From assembly GCF_009600885.1 (NCBI RefSeq), contig NZ_VCLA01000180.1, forward strand, positions 21,014 through 85,013: a stretch of 64,000 bases of DNA, given 5' to 3'. Source of the DNA: Streptomyces jumonjinensis. GTDB lineage: Bacteria > Actinomycetota > Actinomycetes > Streptomycetales > Streptomycetaceae. Both the position numbers and the translations under genes were made by a program. Shown here in pieces: positions 1-8,960 of this stretch. Numbering within the stretch: the stretch's first letter is position 1; the number at the start of each line of letters is the position of its first letter. The notes below the pieces were generated by a model that was not told the DNA's origin, did no database searches, and saw only the letters and a program-made list of their open reading frames with translations.

Positions 1-565
1 ACGTCTCGGGTACTCGGCGGCGGCGATCACGGCCGCGGACCGCACCCGGCGGGCTCTCGGCCCGGACGCGCCCGCAGTAGCTCACGCGTGGGCCGCGGCG
101 ACGGAGGCTCTGGCGCACGCGGCGGCCGGTGACGCAACGATGGCCGATGAGGCGCTGGCGCGGTCGCGGGACGCGTCCGTACGCATACCGGAGGACACCC
201 CGGTGCCGTGGCCGTGGCTCGGGCCCTTCGATCATCACAAGGTTGCTGCGGCCCGGATCTCGTGCGGGGCACTGCTCGGACGGCCCGGATGGGTGACAGG
301 CGCGGTCGCGGACGTTCCGGCTGCCCTGTCCACCCCGCACGTCCGGCAGCGGGCGCTGCTGACGCTGGATCTGGCGGCCGGCCTTCTCGCCGCCGGGGAC
401 GTGGATGAGGCGTTCACCGTGGCGAGTGAAGCACTGCGCGTGGGCGCGGAGACGGAGTCCCACCGGCTGATTCACGGAGCGGTCGCGCTGCGGGGCCGGT
501 ACACCGGTGCCCGGCCACCGCGCTGTGTCGTCGCATTCGATGAGCAACTGGCGGCCGTGCTCTAA
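1..565 (+). CDS. C-terminal part of a regulator-like protein (partial)
   Basis: The frame is open from the window edge and ends in a stop at 563-565, giving at least 187 residues. The visible part is alpha-helical and alanine-rich and ends with a segment resembling the FDExLAA ending of the large Streptomyces helix-turn-helix proteins whose C-termini are TPR-like. No DNA-binding domain is visible because the N-terminus lies outside. It faces the phage late operon and is separated from it by a hairpin. By position it is probably prophage cargo, but chromosomal origin cannot be excluded. Confidence 0.6.
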   Translation, partial: RLGYSAAAITAADRTRRALGPDAPAVAHAWAAATEALAHAAAGDATMADEALARSRDASVRIPEDTPVPWPWLGPFDHHKVAAARISCGALLGRPGWVTGAVADVPAALSTPHVRQRALLTLDLAAGLLAAGDVDEAFTVASEALRVGAETESHRLIHGAVALRGRYTGARPPRCVVAFDEQLAAVL

Positions 566-575
566 AACGCAGAAA

Positions 576-609
576 GTCCCCTGCCCCTCCCGAAGGAGAG
601 ACAGGGGGC
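576..609. terminator. Bidirectional hairpin between convergent genes
   Basis: CCCCTG (578-583) pairs with CAGGGG (602-607) and CTCC (587-590) with GGAG (595-598) around a CGAA loop. It sits between the end of the rightward gene (565) and the end of the leftward lysis operon (615). Both flanks contain short A/T stretches, so it could end transcription from both sides. Confidence 0.6.
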
Positions 610-614
610 ACAGC

Positions 615-956
615 TCAGCGGGTGGTGAACTCCCACAGGGACACGGCGAGACCGAGCACACCCACCAACACGACCACGGACGCCAGCGGCCACCGGGCGC
701 GTTCGAGGGCGTCCACACGGGCATCGTTCCGCTTCTGCCGCTCGGTCTCGCCGCGCTCGATCACATCGAGGCGTACGTCGTGCTCGTCGAGCCGCCGGGT
801 GTGCTCCCGGATCTGCTCGTCGGTCTGATCGTGCCGCTGCATCAGCAGTGCGAGGGCACCGTCAGTGCGGGTGAACCCGACTTCGATCGTGCGCCGGATG
901 CGCTCCAGCTCCACGGCGACCGCGGCCGGGTCCGACGAAGATGCAGGCGTAGTCAC
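615..956 (-). CDS. Holin-like protein with coiled coil and C-terminal membrane helix
   Basis: The 113-residue protein has a charged heptad-rich region (about residues 15-85) and one hydrophobic helix close to the C-terminus (about 90-108, WPLASVVVLVGVLGLAV), ending FTTR. A tail-anchored coiled-coil protein in the last position of the lysis cassette fits a holin partner or membrane-bound lysis regulator. Its GTG start overlaps the stop of the upstream holin candidate by four bases, so translation is probably coupled. The exact role is inferred from position. Confidence 0.55.
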   Translation of the reverse strand: MTTPASSSDPAAVAVELERIRRTIEVGFTRTDGALALLMQRHDQTDEQIREHTRRLDEHDVRLDVIERGETERQKRNDARVDALERARWPLASVVVLVGVLGLAVSLWEFTTR

Positions 957-1189
957 TGCGGGCCACCCCCGGGCCCGTCGACTATCCCGATCCCGACCCG
1001 ATCAAGCAGCGCTTCCACACTCGGGAGCGCCATGACCCGCGCGAGCCCGCCCGCGACCGCGAGCGCCCCGGCCACCCACGGCAGCGACGCCGGGATCCCG
1101 GACGCCGCCACGATCCCGGGGAGCGCGACGGCCAGTGCGACGGCGGTCTGGAGCGCGGTCCGGACCGCACGCTTCGTGGTGTCCTTCAC
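953..1189 (-). CDS. Putative holin (small membrane protein)
   Basis: The protein is 78 residues from a GTG at 1189 preceded by GGAGG at good spacing; longer upstream reading lacks such a site. A basic N-terminus (KDTTKRAVRTAL) is followed by two hydrophobic segments, about residues 10-30 and 35-52, joined by a short turn, then an amphipathic C-terminus. This size and layout match two-helix phage holins that open the membrane for the endolysin. The start overlaps the preceding gene's stop (GTGA), and the gene lies three genes after the expected baseplate block, next to the amidase gene. Confidence 0.65.
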   Translation of the reverse strand: MKDTTKRAVRTALQTAVALAVALPGIVAASGIPASLPWVAGALAVAGGLARVMALPSVEALLDRVGIGIVDGPGGGPQ

Positions 1190-1401
1190 CGGTCCTCCCC
1201 GGGCAGATGCAGCGCGGCCCTCACCGCGCAGTCCTTCGCCTCCAAGATCTTCCGCAGGCACGTACTCCTCTCATCTCCGGCAGGCAGCGTGTCGGCCACC
1301 TCCTGGGCGAGCGCGGCGAAGGGCTTGCTCACCGCTTGAAGGCGCTCGGGCAGGTGGTGAGACGTGAAGTAGCGCAGGATGTACGGGTTTTGGTCGCTCA
1401 T
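1186..1401 (-). CDS. Small phage protein resembling the Acb2/Tad1 hairpin family
   Basis: The protein has 71 residues. After an N-terminal motif (NPYILRYF, HLPERLQAVSKPF) comes a two-helix segment with the pattern LP-x-G-x-ER-x4-L-x-K-x2-EAKD-x-AVRAAL. This pattern of LP, G, ER, K and EA spacing recalls the short helical-hairpin family that includes Acb2 and Tad1, phage sponges that bind cyclic nucleotides of CBASS or Thoeris signalling. Function is inferred from the pattern only; the protein could equally be an uncharacterised lysis-cassette protein. It lies between the endolysin and holin genes and overlaps the holin start by four bases. Confidence 0.5.
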   Translation of the reverse strand: MSDQNPYILRYFTSHHLPERLQAVSKPFAALAQEVADTLPAGDERSTCLRKILEAKDCAVRAALHLPGEDR

Positions 1402-1403
1402 GA

Positions 1404-2288
1404 TCAGTCCTCTCGATCAGCGTTGGGTACGCGGAGTCGCGCCCAGGATGCCGCGCCCGGGATGCCGTCAGCAGCGTTCCCCTCGTAGCCGAGCTTGCGC
1501 TGCCAGGCGGCGTACGACTTCCGGTCAGCCTCACCCCAGTTGGGGCCGGGGCCCACGGCGTACCGGCCGCAGCCCTCCGCCACCAGCCGTCTGCCCATGG
1601 CGGTGATGACCGCGCTGCGTCGACCCTGGGCGAAGAACGCGGCGCCGGGGAAGGGCTCGTACGACGGCTTCGGCTTCGACGGCGGCTTGTCGGGGCCGGC
1701 CGCGAGACGCCGGGCGATCCGGTCGCGCAGAAAGTCCATCGTGAAGCCACGGGGGTCGATTTTCCCCGGCTGCCACTCCTTGTGCCCGATCACCGAGCGC
1801 TGCGACCAGCCGTGCGCCCGGCAGATCGCCGCGGACACTCGTTCGATGGCCTCCAGCTGGACGGCGGGCCACGGATCACGGCCGTCGCCGAGGTTGACGC
1901 ACTCGAAGCCGTAGAAGGAGCGGTTCCCGTCGGTGTCGGCCTCATTGTCGGCGGGCAGCGACCGCTCGGAGGCCACGGCCTGGAGCACGTCGCCGTCACC
2001 GAGTCCAGCATGGTTCGCCCGGCCGTAGCCGACGAGATGCACGGTGCCGTCCTTCGCGATCACGCCGTGACACAGCGGGCCCGGCAGGCTGCTGTGGCCG
2101 TCGCGGCAGAGCGCCACGGTGGACACGGTGCCCGTGGTGACGGTGTGATGGATCATCACCCCGTGCACCGGGCCCCACGGGCCCACATGGTTCCGGTTGT
2201 GCGTACGCCACCCCGGGTGCTCCACGACCGTGACGCCCTCTTCGCGGAGCGCGGCAAGTAGCCGGGCGGCTGTCAAGGGGGTGGCCAT
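1404..2288 (-). CDS. Endolysin: N-acetylmuramoyl-L-alanine amidase with C-terminal binding domain
   Basis: The enzyme would cut the amide bond between muramic acid and the stem peptide to release progeny. The N-terminal ~175 residues are an Amidase_2/PGRP domain: HGVMIHHTVT carries the first zinc histidines (H47/H48), ANHAG and HKEWQPGKIDP the later ones. A Pro/Lys linker (PSKPKPSYEPFPG) leads to a C-terminal domain ending in a repeat like WGEADRKSYAAWQRKLGY, typical of peptidoglycan-binding modules in actinophage lysins. No signal peptide is seen, so a holin is needed. ATG at 2288 has GGAG six bases upstream; the adjacent GTG at 2291 is less well spaced. Confidence 0.92.
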   Translation of the reverse strand: MATPLTAARLLAALREEGVTVVEHPGWRTHNRNHVGPWGPVHGVMIHHTVTTGTVSTVALCRDGHSSLPGPLCHGVIAKDGTVHLVGYGRANHAGLGDGDVLQAVASERSLPADNEADTDGNRSFYGFECVNLGDGRDPWPAVQLEAIERVSAAICRAHGWSQRSVIGHKEWQPGKIDPRGFTMDFLRDRIARRLAAGPDKPPSKPKPSYEPFPGAAFFAQGRRSAVITAMGRRLVAEGCGRYAVGPGPNWGEADRKSYAAWQRKLGYEGNAADGIPGAASWARLRVPNADRED

Positions 2289-2563
2289 CACACACGCTCC
2301 GGCCAGTGCCAGGACCCGCCCGCCGCCGGGTCGGTGCAGCCGCCGTCGGCTCGGCGGCAGCCCCCGGCTGCGAGCGGGTGGTAGAAGCGGCCGGTCGGGT
2401 TGTCGACGGCGAGGCCGACCCGGTCCGGGTCGGCGAGGTCGACCTCGGTCACGACGGCGGCTCGGCAGGCGGGCGGGAATGCCCGGGTGCCGTCATCGAG
2501 GACGGGGGTGCCGTGGCTGACGTAGTGCACGATGCGGCCGATGCTCGGCGCGGGTATGGACAT
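2288..2563 (-). CDS. Small phage protein upstream of endolysin
   Basis: This is a 91-residue protein with no recognised domain. It contains a motif VHYVSHGTPV near the N-terminus and ends with a Cys/Gly-rich stretch (GGCRRADGGC) and SWHWPERV. A strong GGAGG lies before the ATG. Proteins of this kind (beginning with a 'GRIVHYVS' segment) recur beside lysis genes of actinophages, but no function is assigned. Confidence 0.7.
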   Translation of the reverse strand: MSIPAPSIGRIVHYVSHGTPVLDDGTRAFPPACRAAVVTEVDLADPDRVGLAVDNPTGRFYHPLAAGGCRRADGGCTDPAAGGSWHWPERV

Positions 2564-2586
2564 GATGCCTCCAGGGCAGCAGAAAG

Positions 2587-2610
2587 GCCCCGGCCGGACC
2601 GGCGCGGGGC
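2587..2610 (-). terminator. Hairpin between tail-tip and lysis genes
   Basis: GCCCCG (2587-2592) pairs with CGGGGC (2605-2610), with further GC pairing inside, in the 66-base gap between the tail-tip gene and the small gene before the endolysin. On the minus strand it is followed by a short T-containing stretch. It may attenuate late transcription before lysis. Confidence 0.4.
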
Positions 2611-2629
2611 AGGGGAACGTGGGGCCGTG

Positions 2630-3034
2630 TCAGCCGGTGACGAAGGCGCCGCTGAAATTCACGCTGTTCCCGGTCTGGATCTGAGAAGTCGGGTCCATCG
2701 AGGTGAGGTTGCAACCGCCACCGGCGGAGATCCGTACCGAGCCCGAGGCAACGCCCGACTTGTCGAACTGGACAATTTGGAGGTCTACCGGGCGGCAGTC
2801 AGGCGGCAGCACGCAGGCGGTGACGTCACCGATGTTGCCGGACGCCGACGCTGCGGGGAGGTCGGCACCGGACCGGGTCAGGGTCACGGAGAACTCCACG
2901 ACGCCGCCCGATTTGCGGCCGGTGAAGTTCGTGAGGGTGAAGCCCGCGGCGGGGACGACTGTGCTGGTCAGCGCCACAGGGGTGGCGTCGTTGAGCCGGT
3001 CGGCAGTGATGCGCATACCTGAAAGCCACTGCAT
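2630..3034 (-). CDS. Phage tail-tip / minor structural protein
   Basis: The protein has 134 residues from an ATG with GGAGGA at ideal spacing. It begins WLSGMRITADRLND, a start seen in small actinophage tail-associated proteins that follow the large baseplate protein, and is otherwise beta-rich (repeated V/T/S strands). It probably belongs to the tail tip or fibre complex. No enzymatic motif is visible. Confidence 0.65.
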   Translation of the reverse strand: MQWLSGMRITADRLNDATPVALTSTVVPAAGFTLTNFTGRKSGGVVEFSVTLTRSGADLPAASASGNIGDVTACVLPPDCRPVDLQIVQFDKSGVASGSVRISAGGGCNLTSMDPTSQIQTGNSVNFSGAFVTG

Positions 3035-3045
3035 GTCTCCTCCTT

Positions 3046-5829
3046 CTACAGGGCGACGATGGCGGGGTGAGCGAGCCGGACATCCGTCCCGGCCGTGTGG
3101 GTTTTGCTGATGCCGTTGACGGCGCGGGTCACGGTGAACGTCTGCGTGCTGCTGGTGCCGGTGATGCCGGTCACCGTCATCACCTCCCCGCCGGCCCGGA
3201 TATCGAAGGGGAAGTCCCCGGCACGGGCCGCTGAGGTCATCCACCGGGGCCCGGTCGTCGTGGTCACCGACAGGGCGGTAGCCGTCGCGGACACGCCCAC
3301 GGCGAGCTGGGAGCCCGCAGTGTCCGCCCGCGCCGTCCCCTCCACGCCGACCGTCCACGGCCCGGCAGGGGTGCACACCAGGGTGACCTCCCACGTCCGG
3401 GGCAGAGGGATGTGGGTGATCTGCTGGACCAGCAGGTCGACGGGTTCCCCGGCGGCCCCCGCGTACAGCGGCAGCCCCACGATCCGGATCTTGTCGCCGA
3501 TCCTCAGCCGGAGCACGTCCGGGATGAGCTGGGGCTGCTGGTGCAGCAGCACCCGGACCGAGGGGAACCGCGGTGCATCCCAGGTCCCGAGGTGGGCCCG
3601 CCAGGACGCGTGCTGCTGCGGCCGGTCGTCGGCGGCGAGGTTGAGGCTGATCGACTCGTCGTAGATCCCGACGCCGCCCTGCTCAGGCGGCTGGGCGCCG
3701 AGCGGCCCTTCCTCGATGACCACCCGGGCGCTCGAACCGCCGATCCGCTCCACCGTGACATCGTTCCGGATCCGCTGGTCGTCCTCCACCGGCTCCAGCG
3801 GCGGCGCTACGTGCCCGGCCGCGTAGTCCAGCACGAGGGTCGGGGTCTGGTTCTCCATGCTCGCGCGGTCCCGGTACCAGAGACCGATCCGATCCGGGCG
3901 CTCCGAGAGGATCCCGCCGTCGACCTCAGCGCAGTCGGCCACCAGGGCGGTGAGGACCGCCGGCCGTTGAGAGCCCATCTGCTCGGAGAGGCGGCTGGTG
4001 TCGCCGTCGTACCAGGCTATGGGCACCGTGGGTTCCTCAGCCGTGAGCCTGTTGAGCCTGTTGAGGGCGCTCTCCCCGGCGAAGCCATCATCCGCACCGG
4101 CGAAAATCGTGCTGCCGGGCGGGCTGGTGATGGAGTCCTCCGAGGCCCCCTGGTCGAACACCGCGAGATGCCCCACCGTCATGTCGGCCACGGCTGTACC
4201 CCAGGCACCGGACACGCCAGTGACCGCGCCCTGGAGGGTGGACGACGGAACGATGGCGGAGATGATCCAGAACGTGTCCTGGATGATGTTCCGCCAGCGG
4301 GCGAACAGCCTGAACCCGGCGGACCCGGGACCGGAGTAGATCGCCAGCCGGTTCCACACCCCGGCGAAATCCGCCAAGGCCTGCGGTTCGGTGTAGGTAA
4401 ACCCGGCGATCACCTCGGCGTCCTCGTTCCGGGCCTCGATCCGTACCCCGGCGGTGCTGGCGTAGACGATGACCTGCCGGATCGACGGGCTGTTGACGAC
4501 ATCGACCCGGATGATCTCAGTCTGTGCCGCGGGCATCACCGGCAGGAAGTACACGAGCTCGACATGCCATCCGTACTCGGGACTGCGGGGCACAGCGGCC
4601 CGGATCGACGCGGGGGCCCGGACCTGAGGCAGCGGACCCGAGCCGCCGAGGGAGTCGACGGCGGCGAACTCCAGCCCGGTCACGGCCATGGGGGCGACGC
4701 CAGGCAGCGGGGATGCCGCCGTGGTGGAGGCCGGGCCGTCCTCCATCGGCCAGTACGCGATCAGGTTCGGATCGGTCGGGATCCTGCGACGCAGCGTGGA
4801 ATCGATCGGCTTCCTGCCCTGCCCGAGGCGGCGGAGAATCCCCGCGGCCTCCATCGGGACCCACACATCCTGCCCTGACGGTGACCAACGGGACGGCAGG
4901 CTGCTGATCTCCCCGGTGAACAGGAAGTCCCGCTGCCGGACCGAGGCTGTACCGGAGAGGGTCCACGGCCGTCCGGCCCCATCCGTCCACCCGGTGACAC
5001 CCGGAGCGAGCCCGCGGGCATCGACATCGGCAACAACAGCCCCATCGATCCCGGCACGGACCTGGACCCGGTAGACCCGGCCCCGGACCGGGACCCGAGG
5101 CGGGACAGTCGTGGAGTCCACGCCGCCGATCCGCAGTGGCGCGGTGCCCGCGAAGATGCTGGTCGCCCCGGCCTGGGTGAACTCCGCGAACACGGTCCAC
5201 GGCCCGTCCAGGGACGGCGCGGTGTAGAAGCGGGCTACCCGGCCGGACGCCCCGTTGTCGACATCGAGCGTCACCCGGACCGCCGCCCGCTCCGGCAGCG
5301 GGGGCAAAGCCGCTGTCGCCGCGAGCACGGTGGTGCCGTCTGTCGTCCAGCCGAGCGAGAGCATCCGGTCGAGGAGCCGTAGCGCGTACGACCGCTGCCC
5401 GCCCGCGTCCCACTTCGAGACGAGCACCTGGTTCCTGCCCTGCTCGTTCCAATCGGTGGCCAGCTCAACCCGCAGATCGAGGTCCCCGGTGATGTCGAGG
5501 CTGGCATGGTCCGGGGTGGCGGCCATGGAGGCCAAGTCCCCGTCCAGGTCCAGATACGCATCCGTGCTGGGGACGGATATCTGGAGGCGGGTGTTGCGGC
5601 CCAGCCGCCCGAACCACGGCCCGAGCGGATTCCGCGGCGACAGGGCCCCGTCACCGTTGTTGAGGGTGAGCACGCAAGTGGACGGGTCCACTTGCGTGCC
5701 CTCCGCACTCATCCCGCTGATGATCCGGATCGGATCCCGGGTGTAGACCCGGGAGGTGATGTCGACCCGCTCACCGCCGCCGAGCTGGAGCTCCGCCCGC
5801 AGATCGAGCGGGGTCTCAGGAAACGCCAC
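3046..5829 (-). CDS. Large minor tail / baseplate protein with LamG-like domain
   Basis: The protein is 927 residues and follows the tape measure gene, the usual place of the tail-tip hub. The N-terminus (DITSRVYTRDPIRIISGM) and the first ~80 residues resemble distal tail/baseplate proteins of actinophages. Residues ~100-260 and ~370-540 look like jelly-roll LamG/concanavalin-like modules (VELATDWNEQGRNQVLVSKWD and a second WHVELVYFLP region), which could bind surface glycans. The C-terminal part (~640-927) returns to a baseplate-like fold with TLNNGDG-type turns. It starts at GTG with GGAGG upstream. Confidence 0.85.
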   Translation of the reverse strand: MAFPETPLDLRAELQLGGGERVDITSRVYTRDPIRIISGMSAEGTQVDPSTCVLTLNNGDGALSPRNPLGPWFGRLGRNTRLQISVPSTDAYLDLDGDLASMAATPDHASLDITGDLDLRVELATDWNEQGRNQVLVSKWDAGGQRSYALRLLDRMLSLGWTTDGTTVLAATAALPPLPERAAVRVTLDVDNGASGRVARFYTAPSLDGPWTVFAEFTQAGATSIFAGTAPLRIGGVDSTTVPPRVPVRGRVYRVQVRAGIDGAVVADVDARGLAPGVTGWTDGAGRPWTLSGTASVRQRDFLFTGEISSLPSRWSPSGQDVWVPMEAAGILRRLGQGRKPIDSTLRRRIPTDPNLIAYWPMEDGPASTTAASPLPGVAPMAVTGLEFAAVDSLGGSGPLPQVRAPASIRAAVPRSPEYGWHVELVYFLPVMPAAQTEIIRVDVVNSPSIRQVIVYASTAGVRIEARNEDAEVIAGFTYTEPQALADFAGVWNRLAIYSGPGSAGFRLFARWRNIIQDTFWIISAIVPSSTLQGAVTGVSGAWGTAVADMTVGHLAVFDQGASEDSITSPPGSTIFAGADDGFAGESALNRLNRLTAEEPTVPIAWYDGDTSRLSEQMGSQRPAVLTALVADCAEVDGGILSERPDRIGLWYRDRASMENQTPTLVLDYAAGHVAPPLEPVEDDQRIRNDVTVERIGGSSARVVIEEGPLGAQPPEQGGVGIYDESISLNLAADDRPQQHASWRAHLGTWDAPRFPSVRVLLHQQPQLIPDVLRLRIGDKIRIVGLPLYAGAAGEPVDLLVQQITHIPLPRTWEVTLVCTPAGPWTVGVEGTARADTAGSQLAVGVSATATALSVTTTTGPRWMTSAARAGDFPFDIRAGGEVMTVTGITGTSSTQTFTVTRAVNGISKTHTAGTDVRLAHPAIVAL

Positions 5830-5832
5830 AAC

Positions 5833-8658
5833 CTACCTCCGTCCTGCGATGACGAGCTGGACATCTCCACCGCGCACCCGCACGGAGCGCTGTACCGACT
5901 CCAGGATGAAATCGTCTTGAGGGCTCCCGCCCGAGCGGATCTCCAGCACGATCGGCCGACCCCCGGCTGTACCGACGGCGTCCGGCCGGGTGCCGGTCGG
6001 CCGGCCGCCGAGCGCGGGCACGGACGGCGGGGTGACCAGCGCGGCCATCGACTTATCGAGCGCCGGGGCCCCGGCGTCGATCCCGGCCTGGATGCCCCGG
6101 GGGATCCAGCGGCCGACCTGATCGGCCAGCACCCGCGACGGCGACTTGATCCCCAGCGCCTGTTTGATCGCCTTGGTCATGCCCTTGGCGATCAGCATCA
6201 TCTGGCGCTCGATCGCCCCCTGCTCGGCTGCCAGACCCCTCACCAGGCCCTTCGCGGCGTGGATGCCTGCCCCGTACAGGGCGTCCCCGGTGACGTCCCC
6301 GGCGGCCTTGGCGGCGGTCACCAGCTGCCCCTGCGTGGAGTTGATTTCCTTGATCTGGCCCTTGGTCGCGTTCGCGAGAGCGGTCGCGGCACCGAGGCCG
6401 CCCTCCACTCCGGCGGCGGCGATCTGCGCGATGAGATCGCCCCTGACACCCTTTTTCCGCAGGATCGCGATCTGCTCCGCGAACTGGCGCGCTTTGCCCA
6501 ACTGGTCATTCAGGCCCGTGAGAATGCTGTCCGCGGTCACCGGCCCCTCAGAGGCGGTGGTGATGTTCGCCGCGTCCAGGACGCTCTGCCGCACCGACGC
6601 GGCGGCCTCATCGCGGGCCTTCACCATGTCCTTCAGCGTCCGCGTCGCTTTCTTCATCCGGACGGCGAGGTTCTCCTCGCGCCGCGCGAGCCCTTCCAGC
6701 GCGTGGGAGTCCCGGCCGATACGGAGCAGAGCTTTCTTTTCCCGGCCACCGGAAAGGCTGTCTCGGACGATTTTCGCGAGTTTCTGTGCAGCGGTGCGGA
6801 CCTCTTTGGAGGAGCCGGTGATTCCGACAGCCAGACCTCGGGCGACCCACTTTCCTTGCTCTCTCGTGACTTTCGACGGCGACGCGATACCGAGCGCATC
6901 AGCAATCGGGCCCGGAATCACATCCCGCGCCCACCCGATGACCTTTTTGGCAATCCATGTGCCCATCGATTTGATGCCGTTCCACAGGCCAAGGACAACG
7001 TCCTTGCCCTTGGACAACAGCAATTTGGAAAGGGATCCGATCGCCCGGACGATACGGCCGGGAAGCTCCCTCACCCAGGTGATGAAGGAAACCGTCTTGG
7101 ACGCGGCTGCGTTCCGGAACTTCTGGAAATGCTCAGACGCGGCCTTGCCCAGCTTCGCGCCGAGGCCGGAGAGCGCGTCCCACGCCCGCCCCGGGAGGCC
7201 CTTCAGCCAGGTCAGCAGCTCGGCCATCTTCCGAACCGCAAGGGTCTTCGCGGTGCCGAACCATCTCCCGATCTTCTCCGGGAGTTTCTTCAGCCATTCG
7301 AGCGCGACTAGAATCCCGTCCACGGACGCCCGGAACGCGGATTTCACCGCGCCCCATACGGCGTCCCATGCTTTCTGGAACCATTTGGTTTTGGTGGCGA
7401 TGAGGACGATGACCGCGATGAGCGCGACAATTCCGGCCACGATCAGCACCATGGGATTGGCCAACATCGCGGCGTTCAGCTGCCACTGGGACGCGGTCCA
7501 TATGCGGTTCCGCAGCGCCACAATCGCCTGAGCGGCAGCCCAGAGTTTCATCGCCACCACCACGGTGCCGATGACGATGGCCAGCGCCGTCAGCACCGGC
7601 GTCGGCGTGTTGTTGATGATCTGCGCGAAACCGAGCGCCAACTGGGTGGTGACTCCGATTATCGGGCCGAGGGCCACCAGCAGCTGCACCACGGCCCCGC
7701 CGAGCGCGCCGAGAGTGGTGGCACCCTCCCCGGCCAGCTCCAGGAAGTCCGCGAACCTCTCCGAGCCGCTCAGCCCCTGTGCCCAGTCCGCGAACGCGCC
7801 CGTCATGCTGACGAGTCCGCCGGTCACCCCCGCGCTGGCCGGGGTGAACGCCTGGAACAGCCCGGCGAAGCCGCGACCGAGGTTCCCGATGACCTGGAGA
7901 AAATTGCTCAGCGCCGGCCCGGCGGCGGCAGCCGTGTCGGTCGCCCACTTCGTGAACTTGGCCGAGCGGACTCCGACGGCGATGCGGTCGAGCGTGTCAC
8001 CGAAGACCTGCCCGGCAACCTTGACGAACGGCGTGACCTGCGGCAACAAGCTCCGCAGCACCTGCATGCCCTTGGTAAAGACAGGCATGGTGGTGCCGGA
8101 CAGCTCGTCAGACCACGCCTTGTGGTCCCGCTTCAGCCCAACGAGCTCCTGGGCAGCCTCCCGCGTCGCAGGCGGCAGCTGGGACAGTGCATCCGTGTAC
8201 GCCTTCTGCTTCGCCGCCGCATCGACCGCCCCAGACGCCGCCGCCGCTTCGGCCTCAGCAGCCAGCTTGGCGACATTCGCCACCGCCTCCATCTGCGGAC
8301 CCGCCGCTGCCTTGAACGCGCCGACAGCCAGCCCGGCCGCGACCGCACCAGCGGCCAAACCGCCCAGAGCTGCTGCGGCAGCAGCCACCCCCGGAACACC
8401 CGCAGCCACCCCGGCGATCGCCGGGCCGACACGCCGCACGGCACGGACCGCGAGCTGAGCGTGCTCACGGATCCCGTCCGACAGCCCCCGGCCGGCCGCA
8501 TCGCCCTCGGATATGAACCGGCCGCGCAGAGTGCGGAGCTGGCCGTTCGCATCGCGGGTGAGGCCCCGCATCCGCAGCTGGGCGGCGGACATGCCGGCCT
8601 CGAAGCCGCTGGCGTCCGCGCGGAGGGTGGCGACGAGTTCGCCGAGACGGAGGGCCAC
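5833..8658 (-). CDS. Tape measure protein
   Basis: The 941-residue protein sets tail length and helps DNA passage. The N-terminus (LATLRADASGFEAGMSAAQ) is the typical tape-measure opening. Long alpha-helical and alanine/glycine-rich stretches follow, with hydrophobic segments at about 80-115 and 390-425 (IVALIAVIVLIA). Motifs of the type ALGIASPSKV and ALGIKSPSRVLAD occur, the IxSPSRV repeats found in many tape measure proteins. It starts at GTG 8658, 32 bases after the chaperone frame. The tail length predicted from its size would suit a medium-length flexible tail. Confidence 0.95.
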   Translation of the reverse strand: MALRLGELVATLRADASGFEAGMSAAQLRMRGLTRDANGQLRTLRGRFISEGDAAGRGLSDGIREHAQLAVRAVRRVGPAIAGVAAGVPGVAAAAAALGGLAAGAVAAGLAVGAFKAAAGPQMEAVANVAKLAAEAEAAAASGAVDAAAKQKAYTDALSQLPPATREAAQELVGLKRDHKAWSDELSGTTMPVFTKGMQVLRSLLPQVTPFVKVAGQVFGDTLDRIAVGVRSAKFTKWATDTAAAAGPALSNFLQVIGNLGRGFAGLFQAFTPASAGVTGGLVSMTGAFADWAQGLSGSERFADFLELAGEGATTLGALGGAVVQLLVALGPIIGVTTQLALGFAQIINNTPTPVLTALAIVIGTVVVAMKLWAAAQAIVALRNRIWTASQWQLNAAMLANPMVLIVAGIVALIAVIVLIATKTKWFQKAWDAVWGAVKSAFRASVDGILVALEWLKKLPEKIGRWFGTAKTLAVRKMAELLTWLKGLPGRAWDALSGLGAKLGKAASEHFQKFRNAAASKTVSFITWVRELPGRIVRAIGSLSKLLLSKGKDVVLGLWNGIKSMGTWIAKKVIGWARDVIPGPIADALGIASPSKVTREQGKWVARGLAVGITGSSKEVRTAAQKLAKIVRDSLSGGREKKALLRIGRDSHALEGLARREENLAVRMKKATRTLKDMVKARDEAAASVRQSVLDAANITTASEGPVTADSILTGLNDQLGKARQFAEQIAILRKKGVRGDLIAQIAAAGVEGGLGAATALANATKGQIKEINSTQGQLVTAAKAAGDVTGDALYGAGIHAAKGLVRGLAAEQGAIERQMMLIAKGMTKAIKQALGIKSPSRVLADQVGRWIPRGIQAGIDAGAPALDKSMAALVTPPSVPALGGRPTGTRPDAVGTAGGRPIVLEIRSGGSPQDDFILESVQRSVRVRGGDVQLVIAGRR

Positions 8659-8690
8659 GGCACACCCCCTGTCTGGCCGGGCAGGCCGGG

Positions 8691-8960
8691 CTACTTCTTG
8701 GGCAGGTCAGGGGGTTCGAAGTGCCGGGCCAACCGGCTCTCGGTGCTCAGCAGTCCGAGGATGCGGATCCTCAGCCACCGCCACGAGCGGGCCTGCATCA
8801 GACCCGGGGCGGACAGATCGAGGCCATAGACCTCGTGCAAGTCGGCCTCGATGAGGGGCCACTGCTCCAGCAGCGCGGCCCACGTCAGGTCTGGTCGGCC
8901 TCGCGGGCTGGGCCGGTGCCCTTCCGGGGTTTCGTACCACTCCGGGAGCCCTGTTTCTTC
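8691..8960 (-). CDS. Tail assembly chaperone, frameshifted extension (gpT-like)
   Basis: This frame continues the tail chaperone gene in the -1 frame relative to the upstream gpG-like gene. It encodes about 85 residues with a proper protein composition (EWYETPEGH, DLTWAALLEQWPLIEADLHEVYG, WRWLRIRILGLLS) and ends LPKK just before the tape measure gene. It lacks a good start and ribosome site of its own, which fits expression as a gpGT fusion by programmed frameshift. The upper boundary is approximate; a candidate slip run GAAGAAA lies at 8954-8960. Confidence 0.75.
   Translation of the reverse strand, partial: EETGLPEWYETPEGHRPSPRGRPDLTWAALLEQWPLIEADLHEVYGLDLSAPGLMQARSWRWLRIRILGLLSTESRLARHFEPPDLPKK

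Noticed and set aside
1..565. Left partial gene as the missing comM 5' part
   Set aside because: Its translation is an alanine-rich helical regulator tail with no resemblance to the ComM N-terminus.
5506..7311. 601-codon rightward frame opposite baseplate and tape measure genes
   Set aside because: Antisense shadow of well-supported tail genes; Arg/Pro/Gly-rich with no motif.
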